Below, piece by piece: positions 26,777 through 35,043 of a stretch of 64,000 nt of DNA. This stretch comes from Pseudomonas sp. ATCC 13867 (lineage in GTDB: Bacteria > Pseudomonadota > Gammaproteobacteria > Pseudomonadales > Pseudomonadaceae), in the NCBI RefSeq assembly GCF_000349845.1, contig NC_020829.1:1488001-1552000 (forward strand), in the 5' to 3' direction. Below the pieces are notes generated by a model. That model made no database searches. It worked only from the letters and a program-made list of their open reading frames with translations, and was not told the DNA's origin. The first letter of the stretch is position 1, and every line of letters starts with the position of its first letter. The position numbers were made by a program, and so were the translations under genes.

Positions 26777-27205
26777 ATGCCGCTGCCCCCCGACATGCTT
26801 CCCGGTGACAAGGTTGTGTTGTTCGATGGCGTCTGTCGCCTCTGCACGGGCTGGAGCCGCTTCCTGCTGCGCCATGATCGCGACCGGCGCCTGAAACTGT
26901 GCAGCGTGCAGTCCCCGGAAGGCCAGGCGATCCTCGACTGGTTCGGGCTGCCGACCGACTATTTCGACACCCTGCTGTACATCGACGGCCACTGCGGCTA
27001 CGAGCGCAGCGAAGCCTTCCTGCGGGTGATCGGCCAACTGCCGGCGCCGTGGAACTGGCTGCGCGTCCTGTGGCTGGTGCCGATGTCGTTGCGCGACGGG
27101 CTCTACGACCGTATCGCCCGCAACCGCTATCGCCTGTTCGGCCGCGAGGACCGCTGCCTGATGCCTTCGGCGGAGTACCGGGGCCGTTTCCTGGGCAATG
27201 GGTAG
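26777..27205 (+). CDS. DCC1-like thiol-disulfide oxidoreductase family protein (DUF393)
   Basis: This 142-residue protein has the family-defining N-terminal motif with CxxC: LFDGVC20RLC23, followed by FLLRHDRDRRLKLCSVQSPEGQAIL. It has a mostly hydrophobic stretch (WNWLRVLWLVPMSLRDGLYDRIARNRYRLFG, here described in parts) at about residues 95-128 that is typical for the group. The role is assumed to be thiol-disulfide exchange; no substrate has been assigned in general. It is the last gene before the sigma-factor cluster and lies 52 bases after the DUF3237 gene. Confidence 0.88.
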   Translation: MPLPPDMLPGDKVVLFDGVCRLCTGWSRFLLRHDRDRRLKLCSVQSPEGQAILDWFGLPTDYFDTLLYIDGHCGYERSEAFLRVIGQLPAPWNWLRVLWLVPMSLRDGLYDRIARNRYRLFGREDRCLMPSAEYRGRFLGNG

Positions 27206-27301
27206 CGCGGCCCTGCCGGTGGCCGTGAGGCAGCGGGCAGGCGAGCTCCACCTGGCGTCGAGCGTTCGAGGCGACGGATCAATAGAGAATAGGTTACCAA
27301 T

Positions 27302-27320
27302 GCGATTAAATATCATTTAT
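27302..27320 (+). promoter_or_regulatory. Weak Fur-box-like AT-rich site before the sigma factor
   Basis: An unusually AT-rich segment (GCGATTAAATATCATTTAT) lies 43 bases before the favoured ATG of the ECF sigma gene. It matches the GATAATGATAATCATTATC consensus at only about half of the positions. Iron control by Fur is known for fecI-type genes, which is why it is noted; the site itself is not convincing. Confidence 0.25.
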
Positions 27321-27363
27321 GATCGACGGCTGCCTACCCACTCATCCGTCCGCGCTGCCATCC

Positions 27364-27870
27364 ATGTCCGCCAAGCCGTCTTTACTCGCTGCGCTGGTCC
27401 ATCACTACGATGAGTTGGTGGAGCATGTACGCCGCCGTTTCGGGGACCGTGGATTTGCCCAGGAAGTGGTGCACGACGTTTGCGTGGAGATGCTGGAGCG
27501 CTCCGAACGGCACGGCATACAATCGCCGCTGGCGCTGCTGCGGAAGATATCCAGCGACCGCGCGGTGGACCGCTACCGTAGCGAGCGCCGCCGGCGCGCG
27601 CTGACGGCCCCTCTGGTCGAGGCGGCCGAGCCGGTTTGCCCGGCGCCTTCGCCCTATCGGCACTGCGAGTCCGAGCGTGAACTGGAGCGTTTGGTCGAGG
27701 CGATCGAAGCGTTGCCGGTCCGTTGCCGGATGGTGTTCGTCATGCACAAGATCCACGGCCTCCCGCAGGGCGAGGTTGCCAGGCAGATGGGCATATCCCT
27801 GAAGACGGTGGAGAAGCACTTGCGCCTGGGCATGCTGGCGTGTCGCGCGCATCTGGAGCGAAAAGGATAA
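27364..27870 (+). CDS. ECF sigma factor, FecI-like
   Basis: This 168-residue extracytoplasmic-function sigma factor directs RNA polymerase to an iron-uptake promoter. Region 2 spans about residues 10-75 (LVHHYDELVEHVRRRFGDRGFAQEVVHD, then RKISSDRAVDRYRSERRRR), and region 4 about 105-165 (IEALPVRCRMVFVMHKIHGLPQGEVARQMGISLKTVEKHLRLGM). The short linker and GLPQGEVARQMGIS helix-turn-helix are typical of FecI-type factors. I prefer the ATG at 27364; an ATG at 27319 is an alternative adding 15 residues. It is followed by FecR- and FecA-like genes, the standard cell-surface signalling order. Confidence 0.9.
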   Translation: MSAKPSLLAALVHHYDELVEHVRRRFGDRGFAQEVVHDVCVEMLERSERHGIQSPLALLRKISSDRAVDRYRSERRRRALTAPLVEAAEPVCPAPSPYRHCESERELERLVEAIEALPVRCRMVFVMHKIHGLPQGEVARQMGISLKTVEKHLRLGMLACRAHLERKG

Positions 27871-27875
27871 TCGCC

Positions 27876-28703
27876 GTGAGTGCATCCGGTCCGAACAAGC
27901 AACCCTTCCAGCCCGAAGAGGACGTCCTGGAGCGTCACCGCGACCTGCTCCGCGAACGTTTCCCCCTGCCCGTGCCGAAGCCGCGCAAACCCCGTGCGCC
28001 CTTGGCCGGCGTAGCGTCGTTGCTGCTCATCGCGCTGCTGTTCTGGCTGGACCCCGCCTACCGTCACGAGCAGTTCGCGACGGAGCCGGGGCAGCGTCGA
28101 ACCCTGGCGCTGGCCGATGGCTCCCATCTGACCCTCGACGGCGGCACCCGCGTGTCGCTGGCCTGGCACCTTCGCTCGCGCCGCGCCGAGTTGCAGGACG
28201 GGCAAGCCCTGTTCGATGTCTCCAGGGCGCGCCTGCGCCCGTTCCAGGTCCTCGCCGGCACCACCCGGGTACAGGTCAAGGGCACGCTGTTCAATGTGCT
28301 GAATGCGGGAGCGGACGTGCAGGTGACCCTGTTGCGTGGCAGCGTCCTGGTTGGCGCGGGGGACAGCGAAGCGCACCTTGCGCCCGGGCAGCAGGCCATC
28401 ACGCATGACGGGCGGCTTTCCGCTCCCAGAACCGTGGACACCGCCACAGCGACGGCCTGGCAGGACGGCAAGCTGGTCTTCAAGCGTACTCCGCTGAAAC
28501 AGGCGCTGGAGGCGATGCAGCGTTACCGGGGGCCGAGGATTGTCCTGGACGATCCGGAGCTGGCCGACCTGCCGATCAACGGGGTGTTCAAGAGCGAGAA
28601 CGTGGAGTCGCTGCTCAAGCTGCTGCCGGGTGTCCTGCCCGTCGAACTGAGCTTCGATTCGGATGGCACGGCGCACCTGCAAAGGCGACCTGCGAAAAAA
28701 TAA
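27876..28703 (+). CDS. FecR-like anti-sigma factor
   Basis: This 275-residue inner-membrane protein binds the preceding sigma factor and receives a signal from the outer-membrane receptor. One membrane helix lies at about residues 43-57 (GVASLLLIALLFWLD), followed by the FecR domain (GQRRTLALADGSHLTLDGGTRVSL, ARLRPFQVLAGTTRVQVKGTLFNVL) and a C-terminal STN-like part (PLKQALEAMQRYRGPRIVLDD). The cytoplasmic N-terminus is only about 40 residues and lacks the usual DUF4880 helical domain. It starts with GTG five bases after the sigma gene. The short anti-sigma region raises the question of how it holds the sigma factor. Confidence 0.87.
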   Translation: MSASGPNKQPFQPEEDVLERHRDLLRERFPLPVPKPRKPRAPLAGVASLLLIALLFWLDPAYRHEQFATEPGQRRTLALADGSHLTLDGGTRVSLAWHLRSRRAELQDGQALFDVSRARLRPFQVLAGTTRVQVKGTLFNVLNAGADVQVTLLRGSVLVGAGDSEAHLAPGQQAITHDGRLSAPRTVDTATATAWQDGKLVFKRTPLKQALEAMQRYRGPRIVLDDPELADLPINGVFKSENVESLLKLLPGVLPVELSFDSDGTAHLQRRPAKK

Positions 28704-28781
28704 TCAGGGCGGAGGTAGGGTTTTGCCGTTCGGGCAGCGGCATGGAGGGAAACCAGAATCATTCACAAGGAATCCCTCCCC

Positions 28782-31121
28782 ATGCGCACCCCTGTGCCCC
28801 GAGCCCTGTTGTCGCTTTCCGTGCTGGCCGGCAATCTGTTGCTGGCCGCCTATGCGAGTGCCCAGGACACCTTCACCCTCGACCTGCCCAGCTCCAGGCT
28901 GGAACACGCCCTGAACGACCTGGCCAGGCAGTCCTCGTCGCAAATCCTGTTCGCCAGCGATATCGCCAATGACCGGCCCAGCCCGGCGCTGAAGGGCAGC
29001 TACACCCTCGAGCAGGCCCTGCAGAAACTGCTGGAAGGCACCGGGCTGCACGCCGTCGCCAAGGAGGATGGAACCTTCATCATCGTGCCGGGGACTGCCA
29101 CCGGGCAGAACGTCCAGGCGGAAGCGCCTGCCCCTCTCGCACCGATGGTGATCACCGGCGATGTGCTGGGGAATGCCAGCGCGCCGGAGGTCATCAGCTA
29201 TGCCGGCAGCCGTACCCTGGTGGATTCCGCCCAATTGCAGAAGCCCAGCGTGCGGGGCGTGGACGATGCGCTCCAGCGCGTGCCAGGGGTGAAGATCTTC
29301 GACGAGACCGGTACGGGCGCACTGCCGCAGATTGCCGTCCGCGGCCTCTATGAAAGCCGCAGTGGCCGCATCCAGGCCCTGTCCGACGGCATTCCGCTGG
29401 CGCTGGCGCCCTATGGGCAAACCGGTCTTTCCCTGTTTCCGGTGACGCTGGCGATGGTCGATCGAATCGACGTGGTCAAGGGCGGCGCGGCCGTCCAGTA
29501 CGGCCCCAACAACGTCGGGGGCGTGATCAACTTCATCAGCCGGCCGATCCCGCGCACCTGGGAAACCAACCTCAAGGAGAAGGCGACCTTCTACCCCGGA
29601 GGGCGGCAGCTGTGGGACACCTATGTCGGCACCGGCGGCTTCCTGACCGACAACTTCGGCCTGCAACTGGACCTCAATACGCTCAGCGGCGAGGCCGGGC
29701 GCGAGCATTCCGATACCGATGTGCAGAACTACCGGCTACGCGGACAGTGGAATATCGACGACTACCGCGATCTGAGCTTTGGCGTCCAGTACTACAAGGC
29801 CGACATGGACCTGGCCGGCGCGCTGTCGCCGGAGGACTATCGACACGATCCGCGCCAGTCCACCCGTCCGCTTGACCGCTTCGAAGGCGATACGACGCGA
29901 GTCTGGGGCACCTACACCGAGCAACTGGGCAGCATCGGGCCCTTCGACTCGGTGGAGTTCAGCTGGACCAACTTCGCCCACGACAGCTACCGCAACTTCG
30001 TGGTCGGCCTGCCGTTCACCCCCGATGCGTCGCCCCTGACCCGCCAGGATGGCCCGCGTGACTTCAAGGTCTGGGGCAGCGAGCCGCGATTGAGCCTGAG
30101 CATCGACGACGAGCAGGTCAGCCAGACCTGGCTGGTCGGGGCGCGCTACGTCAGCGAGGACATCGATTACAAGGTGAACAGGCAGAGCCTGGCGACGGGC
30201 GTCACCACGCCGTTCCGTGATTGGAAGTTCAACGATGACGCCCAGGCGGTCTACCTGAGCAATGCCATCGGCCTGATGGATCGCCGCCTCACCATCACGC
30301 CGGGGGTGCGTTATGAAAACGCCCGCATGGACTATGACGACGGCCTGACCCAGGTCCGCAAGGACAACCGATCCGAAGAGTGGCTTCCGGGGCTGACCAT
30401 CGGCTTCCAGGCCACTGACGAGTGGTACCTGTATGCCAATGCCCAGAAGTCCCTGCGCCCGCCGCAAGTGACGCAGATCGTGAAGGAGGGGGATGTCGGC
30501 GCGGAACTGGCCTGGAACTATGAAACCGGGGTCCGCTACATCCCCTGGGATGGCTTGCGTGTGGACTTCGGTGTCTACCGCATCGATTTCGACGACCAGA
30601 TCGTCTATTCGGCGACCACCGACCGCTTCCAGAACATCGGCAGCACCCGGCACCAGGGTATCGAGACCGAGGTGTTCTGGACGCCGGAAGCCCTGCCCGA
30701 GCTCGATCTGCACGCCAGCTATGCCTACCTGGATGCCGAGCAGCGCAGTGGGGAGTTCAAGGGGAACGACGTGCCCTATGCCTCCCGGCAGCAGTTCGGT
30801 GTGGATGGCCAGTACCGCTTCGCCGAGTTCTGGACCTACAGCCTGGATGGTCTGTATGTCAGCAGCGCCTATACCGACGCCGCGAATAGCGCTGACGAGG
30901 ATGCCAATGCGACGGTCGGGGAACTGCCAGCCTATTGGCTGTGGAATACGGCGATCCAGCGGGAGTTTCCCCTGCAGGACCAGAGTGTCCTGACGGCGTC
31001 GGCCGGTATCAGCAACCTGTTCAATCGCCAGTATTACTTCCGTGGCATCGACACCAGCCCCTGGGGACGGCAGCCCGCCCCCGAGCGCTCGTTGACGCTG
31101 GAGGTCAACTACAAGTTCTGA
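28782..31121 (+). CDS. TonB-dependent receptor with signalling domain, FecA-like
   Basis: This 779-residue outer-membrane receptor has a signal peptide (about residues 1-27, ending YASAQ). An STN signalling domain follows (about 28-105: FTLDLPSSRLEHALNDLARQ and YTLEQALQKLLEGTGLHAV), then a plug and 22-strand barrel ending with aromatic YKF. The plug segments GIPLALAPYGQTGLSLFPVTLA and GGAAVQYGPNNVGGVINFIS closely recall E. coli FecA, so ferric dicitrate or a similar small ferric chelate is the likely substrate. With the two genes before it, it forms a FecIRA-type signalling set. It starts 78 bases after fecR, with no fecBCDE ABC genes nearby. Confidence 0.9.
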   Translation: MRTPVPRALLSLSVLAGNLLLAAYASAQDTFTLDLPSSRLEHALNDLARQSSSQILFASDIANDRPSPALKGSYTLEQALQKLLEGTGLHAVAKEDGTFIIVPGTATGQNVQAEAPAPLAPMVITGDVLGNASAPEVISYAGSRTLVDSAQLQKPSVRGVDDALQRVPGVKIFDETGTGALPQIAVRGLYESRSGRIQALSDGIPLALAPYGQTGLSLFPVTLAMVDRIDVVKGGAAVQYGPNNVGGVINFISRPIPRTWETNLKEKATFYPGGRQLWDTYVGTGGFLTDNFGLQLDLNTLSGEAGREHSDTDVQNYRLRGQWNIDDYRDLSFGVQYYKADMDLAGALSPEDYRHDPRQSTRPLDRFEGDTTRVWGTYTEQLGSIGPFDSVEFSWTNFAHDSYRNFVVGLPFTPDASPLTRQDGPRDFKVWGSEPRLSLSIDDEQVSQTWLVGARYVSEDIDYKVNRQSLATGVTTPFRDWKFNDDAQAVYLSNAIGLMDRRLTITPGVRYENARMDYDDGLTQVRKDNRSEEWLPGLTIGFQATDEWYLYANAQKSLRPPQVTQIVKEGDVGAELAWNYETGVRYIPWDGLRVDFGVYRIDFDDQIVYSATTDRFQNIGSTRHQGIETEVFWTPEALPELDLHASYAYLDAEQRSGEFKGNDVPYASRQQFGVDGQYRFAEFWTYSLDGLYVSSAYTDAANSADEDANATVGELPAYWLWNTAIQREFPLQDQSVLTASAGISNLFNRQYYFRGIDTSPWGRQPAPERSLTLEVNYKF

Positions 31122-31157
31122 GGCCGGCGGGCGCAACGCGAACTCCCCGTGTGCATC

Positions 31158-31184
31158 GGGACGCCGCGATTCACGCGGCGCCCC
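31158..31184. terminator. GC-rich hairpin after the FecA-like gene (possible terminator)
   Basis: An 11-base stem (GGGACGCCGCG / CGCGGCGCCCC, one mismatch) has loop ATTCA and lies between two convergent genes. It has no following T-run, so it may act only weakly. Confidence 0.4.
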
Positions 31185-31198
31185 GGTTGGCTTTCGCC

Positions 31199-31942
31199 TC
31201 AGAAACTCTTCGCCACGCTGGCCACCACCGTGGCGGTACAGGCGTCCTTGAAGCCGAAGTTGTTCAGGCATTCGTACCGGGACAGGTCGGTATCGATGTA
31301 ACTCACCGCCCAATCCAGCCCCACCAGCTCATGGCTCAGTTTGACCTCCCACTCGTGGTAGGTGTCGCGGGTGTCTTCGCCGCCGGAAAGGTAGAGCGGG
31401 TCCTTCGCGTCGTTGCGGCCATAGCGCACGCGCAACTGGAACTCGGCCGGCAGTTCGGCGTTGTAGGCCAGGTAGGTGTAGAGATTGCTCTGCTTCTCGC
31501 CGAAATAGGTGGGGTAGTCGTCACCGTAGTAGGCCGCCAGCTCGAAGCCATAGGCGTGGAGGATGGCGTACACGTCGCTCTGGTTGAACTGGCTTTCCTT
31601 GGGGTAGCTGTACTTGAGATAGCCCAGGTCCAGGGCGACATCGTCGTTGGCCTGCCAGTACCAGCCGAGGTAGTAGTCCATTTCCTGGCGGGTCTTGTGG
31701 TCGTAGCCGTAGTCGACGTTGGAGGTCCAGGCCCCCAGGTACGGGCCGCTGGCATGCTGCAGGGTGAGGCCGAGCTGGGCGGCCGGGTCGCCCTGGGTCT
31801 GCGAGATGCCACGGGTGCGGTAGTCGCTGAGCAGCGCGGCGTCGATCTGCAGGGCGAAGTCCTGGCTGAGCTCCACGGCCAGGGCGGGGGTGAGCGGCGC
31901 GCAGGCGAGCAGCGCGCCGATGAGCCATTGCGGGCGGTTCAT
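31199..31942 (-). CDS. TorF-family putative porin
   Basis: This 247-residue exported protein has a signal peptide (about 1-22, LTPALA cleavage), then a beta-strand-rich domain typical of the TorF/TIGR02001 family: LSDYRTRGISQTQGDPAAQLGLTL, GPYLGAWTSNVDYGYD, EMDYYLGWYWQANDDVALDLGYL and TRDTYHEWEVKLSHE. It probably inserts in the outer membrane as a small barrel. Two cysteines at the C-terminal end are unusual for an outer-membrane barrel. It shares direction with the amidohydrolase 154 bases upstream and may be co-regulated, supplying substrate uptake. Substrate is unknown. Confidence 0.82.
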   Translation of the reverse strand: MNRPQWLIGALLACAPLTPALAVELSQDFALQIDAALLSDYRTRGISQTQGDPAAQLGLTLQHASGPYLGAWTSNVDYGYDHKTRQEMDYYLGWYWQANDDVALDLGYLKYSYPKESQFNQSDVYAILHAYGFELAAYYGDDYPTYFGEKQSNLYTYLAYNAELPAEFQLRVRYGRNDAKDPLYLSGGEDTRDTYHEWEVKLSHELVGLDWAVSYIDTDLSRYECLNNFGFKDACTATVVASVAKSF

Positions 31943-32095
31943 GCGGTTGTCCCTTTGTTGTGATTGTCTGTGGGGCAGGGCGAAAAGGCCCGCGCAGCGC
32001 CAGCCCTCCCGGCGTCGTCGGGGGCTTGGAGGAAGGGCTGGGCTGGCGGGCAGGGCGCCGGGGGTGTTCAGGTCCCGACGCAGGAGCCCGGCTCG

Positions 32096-33853
32096 TCAGA
32101 GAGCCGGAGCGTCGTCGGCGCGGTAGACTTCGCGGCCTTCGAACAGGGTGTGCAGCACGCGGGCTTCGGCCAGTTGCTGCTCGGGCACGCTGAACACGTC
32201 GCGGTCGAGGACGACCATGTCGGCCTGCTTGCCGGGGGCCAGGCTGCCGATCTTCCGCTCCAGGCCGATGGCCTGCGCGGCATTGCGGGTGTAGGCGTAG
32301 AACATGGTCTGGCGGTCGACGCGCTCGGCGGCATTCAGCACGCCTTGCTCGCCCTGGCGGGTCACCGCCTGGTAGACGGCCTTCAGCGGGTCCGGGGTGG
32401 ATACCGGCCAGTCGCTGGCGCCGGCGATGGTGGCGCCGTTGTCCAGCAGCGATTTCGCCGGGTACATGTAGCGATAGGCGTCGTCGGCGATGTAGGGCTT
32501 CACCAACTCGACCGTGTAGGGCTCGGCGGTGGCCCAGTCCAGTTGCATCGAGGCGATCACGCCCAGCGACTTGAAGCGCGGGAAGTCCTGCGGGCTGACC
32601 AGTTGCAGGTGGGTGATCGAGTGGCGGATGCCGCTCTGCCGGTCCTTGCGCGCCTGGGCGATGCCGTTGAGCGATTCGCGCACCGCGCGGTCGCCGATGG
32701 CGTGGATGTGCACCAGCCAGCCACGGGCGTCGGCGGCGCTGACCAGTTCGCCGAAATGCTGCGGGTCGATCAGCAGTTCGCCGGGCTTGTGGCTGTTCTT
32801 GTAGTCTTCCAGCAGCGCGGCGGACTGCGCCGGGAACTCGATCACGCCGTCGGCGAAGATCTTGATCCCCGGCAGGGTCAGGTTGGGGATGCCCTGGAAC
32901 TGCTGGCGCACCTTGTCCAGCACCGCGAGATCGGCCGGACGGCTCTTCGGATTGGCCACCAGCAGCGCCGCGACGTGGGCGCTGAGCTGGCCGTCACGGG
33001 CCAGGTCGCGGTACACCGGCAGCACGCCGACGCTCTTCTCGGTGGGCGTGATGTTGAACAGCGCCTCACCCGGTGCGCCGTTGGCCGCCGGGTCCATCCA
33101 GGCGGTGATGCCGAGGCTGTTGTTGTACTTCACCGCGGCCACGCCCGCACGCTTCATGGTCTGGGTGTCGGCGACGGGCATGGCGGCCGCGGCCAGGTCG
33201 AAGCCGGAATCGACGAGGAAGCCGGTGGGATTGAAGTGCTTGTCGTGGGCGATGTTCTGCTGTTCCAGGGCGCTCAGGCCACGCAGGCGCTGCGCATCGA
33301 GCCCGGCGCGCTTGAGCATGGCGGCGTTGGCCCAGGCGGTGTGGTGGTCGCTGCCGATCAGGATCACCGGCACGTTCTCCCACTCGCCGTTGTTCAGGCG
33401 CTGCGCCAGGCCCTCGGACTGGGACCAGTAGGTGGAGTTCATGCCGTTCATCACCACCACGTCGCCCGCCATCGCCCTGCCGCTGTCGCGGTCCTTCTTC
33501 AAGCGCTTGACGAAGGCGTCGAGGTCCATTTCCTCATCCTGCAGGCTGGCGGAGATCAGCTCCAGGCCACCGAAGATGGAGTGCGAGTGGCTGTCGATGA
33601 AGCCGGGCATCAGCACCTTGCCACCGAGGTCGACGACCTTGCTGCCGGCGTCGCCCAGGGCGCGGATCTCGTCGTTGGTGCCCACTTTCAGCACCTTGCC
33701 ATCGGCCACCGCGACCGCCTGTTGCAGCGCCTGGCCCGGCTCGGCGGTGAAAACCTTGCCGTTGAGCAGGATCAGGTCCGCGTTCTGTGCCTGTGCTTCC
33801 AAAGTGCCGAGCGCGATTGCAACGGCCAGCGCGCCTTTGAGCAACGTGTGCAT
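32096..33853 (-). CDS. Exported metal-dependent amidohydrolase (YtcJ/NfdA-like)
   Basis: This 585-residue amidohydrolase-superfamily enzyme has an N-terminal signal peptide (MHTLLKGALAVAIALG..., cleavage after AQA), so it should act in the periplasm. Metal ligands include H89 and H91 in FIDSHSHS, HIHAIGDRAV for later His/Asp, and ASDWPVSTPDP for the final Asp. The C-terminal KIGSLAPGKQADMVVLDRD is diagnostic of the family. It hydrolyses an amide or related bond in an unknown compound. It is divergent from a LysR gene (114 bases between starts) and upstream of the TorF-like porin, forming a likely uptake-and-hydrolysis unit. Confidence 0.87.
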   Translation of the reverse strand: MHTLLKGALAVAIALGTLEAQAQNADLILLNGKVFTAEPGQALQQAVAVADGKVLKVGTNDEIRALGDAGSKVVDLGGKVLMPGFIDSHSHSIFGGLELISASLQDEEMDLDAFVKRLKKDRDSGRAMAGDVVVMNGMNSTYWSQSEGLAQRLNNGEWENVPVILIGSDHHTAWANAAMLKRAGLDAQRLRGLSALEQQNIAHDKHFNPTGFLVDSGFDLAAAAMPVADTQTMKRAGVAAVKYNNSLGITAWMDPAANGAPGEALFNITPTEKSVGVLPVYRDLARDGQLSAHVAALLVANPKSRPADLAVLDKVRQQFQGIPNLTLPGIKIFADGVIEFPAQSAALLEDYKNSHKPGELLIDPQHFGELVSAADARGWLVHIHAIGDRAVRESLNGIAQARKDRQSGIRHSITHLQLVSPQDFPRFKSLGVIASMQLDWATAEPYTVELVKPYIADDAYRYMYPAKSLLDNGATIAGASDWPVSTPDPLKAVYQAVTRQGEQGVLNAAERVDRQTMFYAYTRNAAQAIGLERKIGSLAPGKQADMVVLDRDVFSVPEQQLAEARVLHTLFEGREVYRADDAPAL

Positions 33854-33967
33854 GACTTCCCCTTGTGTACCGGTTGATTTTTATTGGTCTGCGCAAGAGG
33901 CTATCGGGGCGGCCAGCGGCCAGGAAGGCGCAACGGCTCATAACACTTGTGAAAATCTGGAAATAAT

Positions 33968-34876
33968 ATGGACAAGTTCAGCAGCCTGACGATGTTCGTT
34001 GCCAGCGCTGAAACCGGCAGTTTCAGCCGCGCAGCCGAGCGACTGGGCAAGACTCCCTCGGCCGTCACCAAGGCCATCGGCCTGCTGGAGAGCGAACTGG
34101 GCGCGCGGCTGTTCGAGCGCACCACGCGCAGCATGTCGTTGACCGAGGCCGGCCAGCTTTACCTGGACGGCGCCCGCGAGGTGCTGGAGCGGATGCGCGA
34201 GACCACCGAGGAGATCGCCCAGTTGCAGCACAGCCTGCGGGGCGTGCTGCGCATCACCGCGCCGCTGCTGTTCGGCCCGGCCTTCCTCGACCAGGCCTGC
34301 GCGGACTTCCTCGCCCTGCACCCGGACGTACGCCTGCAGGTGGACCTCTCCGACAGCTACCTCGACCTGCTCGACGGCCGCTACGACCTCGCGTTGCGCA
34401 TGGGCAACAGCGACCTGCCGGGGCTGATCGCGCAGCCACTGGCGGAAAGCCGCATCGCTGTCTGCGCCAGTCCCCTGTACCTGGCACGGCGCGGCACGCC
34501 CCAGCATCCGCGCGAGGTCATCGAGCACGACTGCCTGATCTACCGCCACCCGGCGCTGGACGACCGCTGGTGGTTCGACCTGGACGGCGAGCGCTACTCC
34601 ACGCCGCGCAGCGGACGCCTGAGCAGCGACAACCAGGCCATGTTGCTCACCGCCTGCCTGGCCGGACACGGCCTGCTGCCGTGCCCACGCTGGAGCGTGC
34701 TGGATCACCTGCGCTGCGGACGGCTGGTCACGGTGCTGGATGCGTTCTACTTCGAGCCGGACACCTTCGGCTCGCAGATCCTCGCCGTGTACCCGAGCAA
34801 CCGCCGGGCCACGCGCAAGATCCATGCGTTCATCGAACACCTGCGCGAGGCGCTGCGGCGCACCGGTATCCTTTGA
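33968..34876 (+). CDS. LysR-family transcriptional regulator
   Basis: This 302-residue regulator has an N-terminal winged HTH (residues 5-62: LTMFVASAETGSFSRAAERL, then GKTPSAVTKAIGLLESELG) and a substrate-binding domain. It belongs to the DsdC/CrgA-like broad group in which members start MDKFSSLTMFV. It is divergent from the amidohydrolase gene, the most likely target. The effector is unknown. The downstream hemN is separated by about 165 bases and is unlikely to be co-transcribed. Confidence 0.88.
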   Translation: MDKFSSLTMFVASAETGSFSRAAERLGKTPSAVTKAIGLLESELGARLFERTTRSMSLTEAGQLYLDGAREVLERMRETTEEIAQLQHSLRGVLRITAPLLFGPAFLDQACADFLALHPDVRLQVDLSDSYLDLLDGRYDLALRMGNSDLPGLIAQPLAESRIAVCASPLYLARRGTPQHPREVIEHDCLIYRHPALDDRWWFDLDGERYSTPRSGRLSSDNQAMLLTACLAGHGLLPCPRWSVLDHLRCGRLVTVLDAFYFEPDTFGSQILAVYPSNRRATRKIHAFIEHLREALRRTGIL

Positions 34877-35043
34877 GGCGCTACAGGCTGTCCGGCTGCG
34901 CCTGGCATGCCCCGTCCGGAGGATGCTTCGGGCGGCATCGAGTGGGAAGTTCTTGATCCTGCACAGGAGCGGCGTAGCGTGATCGGTGTATTGTGCGTCG
35001 GCGACTTGCAGCGACAGACTGCCAGCGCCAGAGGAGCCGTGTC

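Noticed and set aside
34953..34966. TTGAT followed by CCTGCACAG as an Anr box upstream of hemN
   Set aside because: Only the left half of the TTGAT-N4-ATCAA consensus is present; the right half matches at two of five bases.
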